A stretch of 34,944 nucleotides of DNA from an uncultured Chitinophagaceae bacterium (GTDB lineage Bacteria > Bacteroidota > Bacteroidia > Chitinophagales > Chitinophagaceae), in assembly GCA_937900675.1 (NCBI GenBank), contig CALCEA010000056.1:1-34944 (forward strand), written 5' to 3'. Positions 31,630 to 34,944 of the stretch are shown here, piece by piece. The translations under genes were made by a program, and so were the position numbers. The notes below the pieces were generated by a model. That model was given only the letters and a program-made list of their open reading frames with translations, did not search any database and had not been told where the DNA came from. Within the stretch, counting starts at the first letter, position 1, and the number at the start of each line of letters is the position of its first letter.

Positions 31630-34600
31630 TTAAAAGGTTACTCTTACACTTACGCCCATTCTACGAGCAGAAGGACCAGTGATAAATTCTAAACCCTTAC
31701 CATTACCTACTCCTAAACCATTTGTTTCAGGATCGAAGTGCATGTATTTAGGGAAGTTAGGTGCATAATACCAAAGGTTGCTACCATTTGCTGAAATTGA
31801 TAAGCTACCAAATGGCGTTTTGCTTAATAACTTCTCAGGTAATGAATAAGATAAAGACATATCTCTTAATCTTACTACAGTTGCATCAAATATACCTGAT
31901 TGGTCTGGACCAAACACATTATTGAAATAACCTTGAGTAGCACTGATTTGGATATTGTTAGGAGTACCATCTGCTTTCACACCAGGTAAGATATATGGTG
32001 CAGAACGATCAAACTCTGTATCTTTTGTAACACCTCTAGCCAACAAAGATCTAGCTGTTGAAGAGTACATATCACCACCACAAGTATAATCTATTTGGAA
32101 TCTAAATGTGAATGATTTGTATGATAAACTATTGATACCAGATAATTTGTACTTAGGGTTAGGATCACCAATAATACCAATATTTGTTGATGCAATATAA
32201 TCACCACCTGCACCTACTAATAATTGACCATTAGCATGTCTTTGGAAATAATAACCTTTCATGATACCTAAAGGATAACCGTTGATCGCAAAGTTACCTA
32301 AGGTAGTATAACCAGCATAAACGATTTCTTTTAAGTCAGAAGGGATATCAGATACCATTGATTGGTTGATGGTCCAGTTACCTGTTACTTCCCAAACCCA
32401 ATCTTTATTTCTGATAATTTTGTAAGCTAACTGAGCTTCAATACCCTTGTTAGTTACTTTACCAGCATTGATTTGTTGAGATGTATAACCAGTAGAAGGA
32501 TCCAAATCTCTATTTAAGATTTGATCGTTTGAAACTCTTTGGTATAAAGTGATATCTGTGCTTAATCTACTTTGGAAGAATTTACCTTCAATACCAGTCT
32601 CAGCTTCCGCCATTAACTCTGGCTTCAAGTTTGGATTTGGCAAGAAGTTAGGAATAGTGTTGGTATTAATTACCGCACCTGTTGAAGTCACAAAGTTTCT
32701 AGTTGAAATGCTCAATGCAGATCTTGTAGAATATGGACCAGGGAAGTTAGCTGCAGTAGAATAACCTAAACGAACTTTTAAGTAGTTGATATTCTTTTTA
32801 TTTCTTAAGAATTCTAATGCTTCAGTTGGGATGAATGAAGCACTTACATTTGGATAGAATACGCTTCTGTTAGCAGCTTCTAAAGTAGAAGTCCAGCTAT
32901 TTCTACCACCTACTACTAAATAAGCATATTGCTTATAACCTAAAGTAGCAGATCCGAATGCACCGATAGAAAGGTTCTTTGTTTTGTAATCCATATCAGC
33001 ACCAGCTTCGTTCACGATATCGTGAGTGATGAAGTTCGTATGATCTAATAAACCAAATACTAATTGCTCTTTACTTGTTACACCCATTTGGCTATAACTT
33101 AATTCTCTAGAGTTTACACCCGCTAATACATCTAAATTGAAATCATTATTGATATCTGTTTTATAGGTAGTAGTTAATGTATGGTCTAAGATAGCGTTGT
33201 TACCTGTAGATGTTCTCATGAAACCTTGAGGATAATAAGTACCCCCTTTGTTTTGAGCATATAATTGGTAGTTTGAATAGTTATCATAACCAAAACGGTA
33301 TTGAACTTTTACTTTTTGACTTAAGTCATAGTTAGCAGAGATCTGACCATAGTTTCTGCTTACTTTATCTTGAGTGAAAGAGTTCTTTAAAGTCCAACGA
33401 GGGTTTTGGATATCGTTACCATTTCTATAGTAAACATGAGAACCATCAATTGGGTTTTGATATTCTAAGCCCATCAAATCCACAGCAGTTGGAGTATACA
33501 TTACATCACCATATAAAGATGGGTTAGATGCTGTAGAACCAAATGAAGGAGAAGTTGGTGGAGATTTAACATCTGTTTGAACGTGGTTGAAAGTACCATT
33601 CAATGTTAACTTGTTAGTTAATTTCATAGTACCACCCATAGAGATATTGTTCTTTAAAGAACCGTTACCTTCTACGAAACCTTGGTCATCTGTGTAACCA
33701 TAGTTAATGTTATAGTTCACATTTTGAGCAGAACCTGCAAAGTTTACAGAAGTATTCTTAGAAGTTCCATTACGGAAGAATCTAGATACACTATTATAAT
33801 ATTTATAATCATAAGTAGCTCCTACATATTGAGGGAATGCAGCGTTTAAAGCAGCACGGCTATAAGGATGCGCCACTTTTGCTGGAGGATCAGTAAACTT
33901 AGCTCCCCAGTTAGAGAAGAAAGCTAAACCTAAACTCAAGTCAAAACCACCACCATAAGATTCGTTGTATTCTGGTAAGTTAGCTACTTGGTTTACTGAA
34001 TAAGACTGAGTTACAGTCACTTCATTTTTCTTTCTTGTCTTTTGAGTAGATCCGTTCTTAGTAGTTACTAAGATTACACCATTTCTACCTAATTCACCAT
34101 ACAATGTAGTCGCACTCAAACCTTTCAATACATCGATTGACTCAACATTGTTTGGATCTAAGTCTAAGAAACGGCTAGGAGTATTGTTACCATAAGTAAA
34201 GTTAGCTTGTTGGTTAGTACCACCATCAAAAGGCACACCATCCACAACCCATAAAGGCTGAGAGTTACCAGAGATAGTACTTACCGCACGAATTACTACG
34301 TTAGTACCAGAACCAGATAAACCACTTGTGTTCAAGATGTTTACACCTGGCGCTTTACCGTTTAATAAACGAGCGATATCAATTTCAGGTTTTTGTTCTA
34401 AATCCTTTTTACCAATAGAAGAAACCGCATAACCTAATGCTTTCTTTTCTTTCTTGATACCTAAGGCAGTTACAACCACCTCACTCAAATCTTCTTTCAA
34501 AGACTTTAATGTGAAATTAGTTACAGCTTGCGAAGTAGCTTCTTTCTTTTCGAAGCCTACACTTGAAACTTGCAAAACAGCTCCAGTCTTTACACTGATT

Positions 34601-34785
34601 CTGTATGCACCATTCGCATCAGATAGTGTTCTGTTCTTTGAAGCACTTTTCTCCGTGATAACAGCACCTTCAACTGGAGCACCTTTTTCGTCAGTTACTT
34701 TACCAGTTACAGTTGTGTTTTGAGCGATTGCCGCTTGGAAAGAGAAAAACGCAACAAACAAACACCATAATAGTTTTTTTCTCAT
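31630..34785 (-). CDS. SusC/RagA-type TonB-linked outer-membrane transporter
   Basis: TonB-dependent channel that imports oligomers delivered by its SusD partner. The ATG at 34785 gives 1051 residues with a Sec signal (MRKKLLWCLFVAFFSFQAAIA then Q); the frame is open 18 codons upstream without any likeness to a signal sequence. Residues about 24-100 form the carboxypeptidase-regulatory-like domain (VTGKVTDEKGAPVEGAVI). Next come the SusC signature LSEVVVTALGIKKEKKALGY, the plug domain (DIARLLNGKAPGVNI, NVESIDVLKGLSATTLYGELGRNGVILVTTKNG), and a long beta-barrel ending in RRMGVSVRVTF, with a terminal Phe. No N-terminal signalling domain for an anti-sigma partner is seen. First gene of the operon. 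Confidence 0.95.
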   Translation of the reverse strand: MRKKLLWCLFVAFFSFQAAIAQNTTVTGKVTDEKGAPVEGAVITEKSASKNRTLSDANGAYRISVKTGAVLQVSSVGFEKKEATSQAVTNFTLKSLKEDLSEVVVTALGIKKEKKALGYAVSSIGKKDLEQKPEIDIARLLNGKAPGVNILNTSGLSGSGTNVVIRAVSTISGNSQPLWVVDGVPFDGGTNQQANFTYGNNTPSRFLDLDPNNVESIDVLKGLSATTLYGELGRNGVILVTTKNGSTQKTRKKNEVTVTQSYSVNQVANLPEYNESYGGGFDLSLGLAFFSNWGAKFTDPPAKVAHPYSRAALNAAFPQYVGATYDYKYYNSVSRFFRNGTSKNTSVNFAGSAQNVNYNINYGYTDDQGFVEGNGSLKNNISMGGTMKLTNKLTLNGTFNHVQTDVKSPPTSPSFGSTASNPSLYGDVMYTPTAVDLMGLEYQNPIDGSHVYYRNGNDIQNPRWTLKNSFTQDKVSRNYGQISANYDLSQKVKVQYRFGYDNYSNYQLYAQNKGGTYYPQGFMRTSTGNNAILDHTLTTTYKTDINNDFNLDVLAGVNSRELSYSQMGVTSKEQLVFGLLDHTNFITHDIVNEAGADMDYKTKNLSIGAFGSATLGYKQYAYLVVGGRNSWTSTLEAANRSVFYPNVSASFIPTEALEFLRNKKNINYLKVRLGYSTAANFPGPYSTRSALSISTRNFVTSTGAVINTNTIPNFLPNPNLKPELMAEAETGIEGKFFQSRLSTDITLYQRVSNDQILNRDLDPSTGYTSQQINAGKVTNKGIEAQLAYKIIRNKDWVWEVTGNWTINQSMVSDIPSDLKEIVYAGYTTLGNFAINGYPLGIMKGYYFQRHANGQLLVGAGGDYIASTNIGIIGDPNPKYKLSGINSLSYKSFTFRFQIDYTCGGDMYSSTARSLLARGVTKDTEFDRSAPYILPGVKADGTPNNIQISATQGYFNNVFGPDQSGIFDATVVRLRDMSLSYSLPEKLLSKTPFGSLSISANGSNLWYYAPNFPKYMHFDPETNGLGVGNGKGLEFITGPSARRMGVSVRVTF

Positions 34786-34944
34786 GTTGTTGTTTAAATT
34801 ATAGTTAAAAAAATGTTCACTTTTTTGAGAACACACCACCTAAATATAAAAAGATTTTTAGAAAAATTTAACTAAACGGTAACATTTAATTCCGTTTTTC
34901 GTATTATACATTATTTTTTTATTTAATATTATTTAAATATTAAC
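34786..34944 (-). promoter_or_regulatory. Upstream region of the SusCD operon
   Basis: A very AT-rich 159-base stretch to the window edge. On the minus strand TATATTTA lies about 50-60 bases before the ATG, one base off the -7 consensus, and a small inverted repeat (GTTC/GAAC around an A-run) lies just before the coding sequence. The operon promoter is probably here, but no perfect -33/-7 pair was found; further control elements may lie past the edge. Confidence 0.3.

Noticed and set aside
31467..31682. Plus-strand frames opposite SusD/SusC (31467-31682, 32549-32764, 34454-34723)
   Set aside because: Antisense shadows of long, motif-complete genes.
29001..34785. A complete polysaccharide utilisation locus
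   Set aside because: No glycoside hydrolase, lyase, esterase or sensor is inside the window; only SusC, SusD and one lipoprotein can be supported.
1..34944. CRISPR arrays, insertion sequences, prophage or integrase genes, toxin-antitoxin pairs
   Set aside because: No regular repeat-spacer series, transposase, integrase or paired small toxin/antitoxin genes were seen; the gene content is housekeeping.

Overview
The window reads as a chromosomal stretch from a member of the Bacteroidota, most likely a Chitinophagaceae-like organism. The pointers are a SusC/SusD pair, the gliding-type genes gldD and gldE next to mutY, a DUF5916 outer-membrane protein, a LutB protein, a Bacteroidota-type small basic protein (COX24/mS38-like), AT-rich spacers, and promoters of the Bacteroidota type (TTTG/TTG near -33, TAnnTTTG near -7) with almost no Shine-Dalgarno sequences. 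Nothing points to a phage, plasmid, transposon, CRISPR array or integration site; no tRNA or rRNA was seen. The lineage below phylum is inference from protein character only.

Layout. (1) 1-4673, minus strand: a partial exported amidohydrolase, a 1-Cys peroxiredoxin, then rimM, rpsP and ffh (ribosome maturation, ribosomal protein bS16, signal recognition particle). (2) 4735-20643, plus strand: a long collinear run with tight spacing: START-like protein, LptF/LptG-type permease, Tat-exported Mn-type superoxide dismutase, cation diffusion facilitator, M20 dipeptidase, S4 protein, trmD, DUF5916 protein, adenine deaminase, upp, EI24-type membrane protein, tetrapyrrole-methylase-fold protein, short ComEC-like protein, purH, EamA transporter. 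Adenine deaminase, upp and purH give this run a purine/pyrimidine theme. (3) 20644-25692, minus strand: mutY, gldE, gldD, DUF3109 and lutB, closely packed. (4) 25899-28916, plus strand: HU-like protein, a TPR protein, a 31-residue basic protein, and RNase G (rng), ending at a strong bidirectional terminator. (5) 29001-34785, minus strand: SusC, SusD and a third lipoprotein as one operon, with no enzyme or sigma/anti-sigma gene inside the window.

Most of the window is housekeeping, and I do not see a clear new multi-gene system. The points most worth a second look are at the RNA and promoter level: candidate leaderless promoters directly against the start codons of purH, rimM and trmD; a bulged hairpin plus terminator ahead of the amidohydrolase; a 7-1-7 palindrome in the peroxiredoxin promoter; a long structured leader before rng; and an unexplained 24-base exact duplication 23 kb apart. 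At the protein level: a ComEC-like protein lacking the OB-fold region, a CDF transporter without its TM5 histidine, and the 31-residue ribosomal-type protein. All start sites were re-evaluated; several genes are given shorter ATG starts than the longest possible frame.
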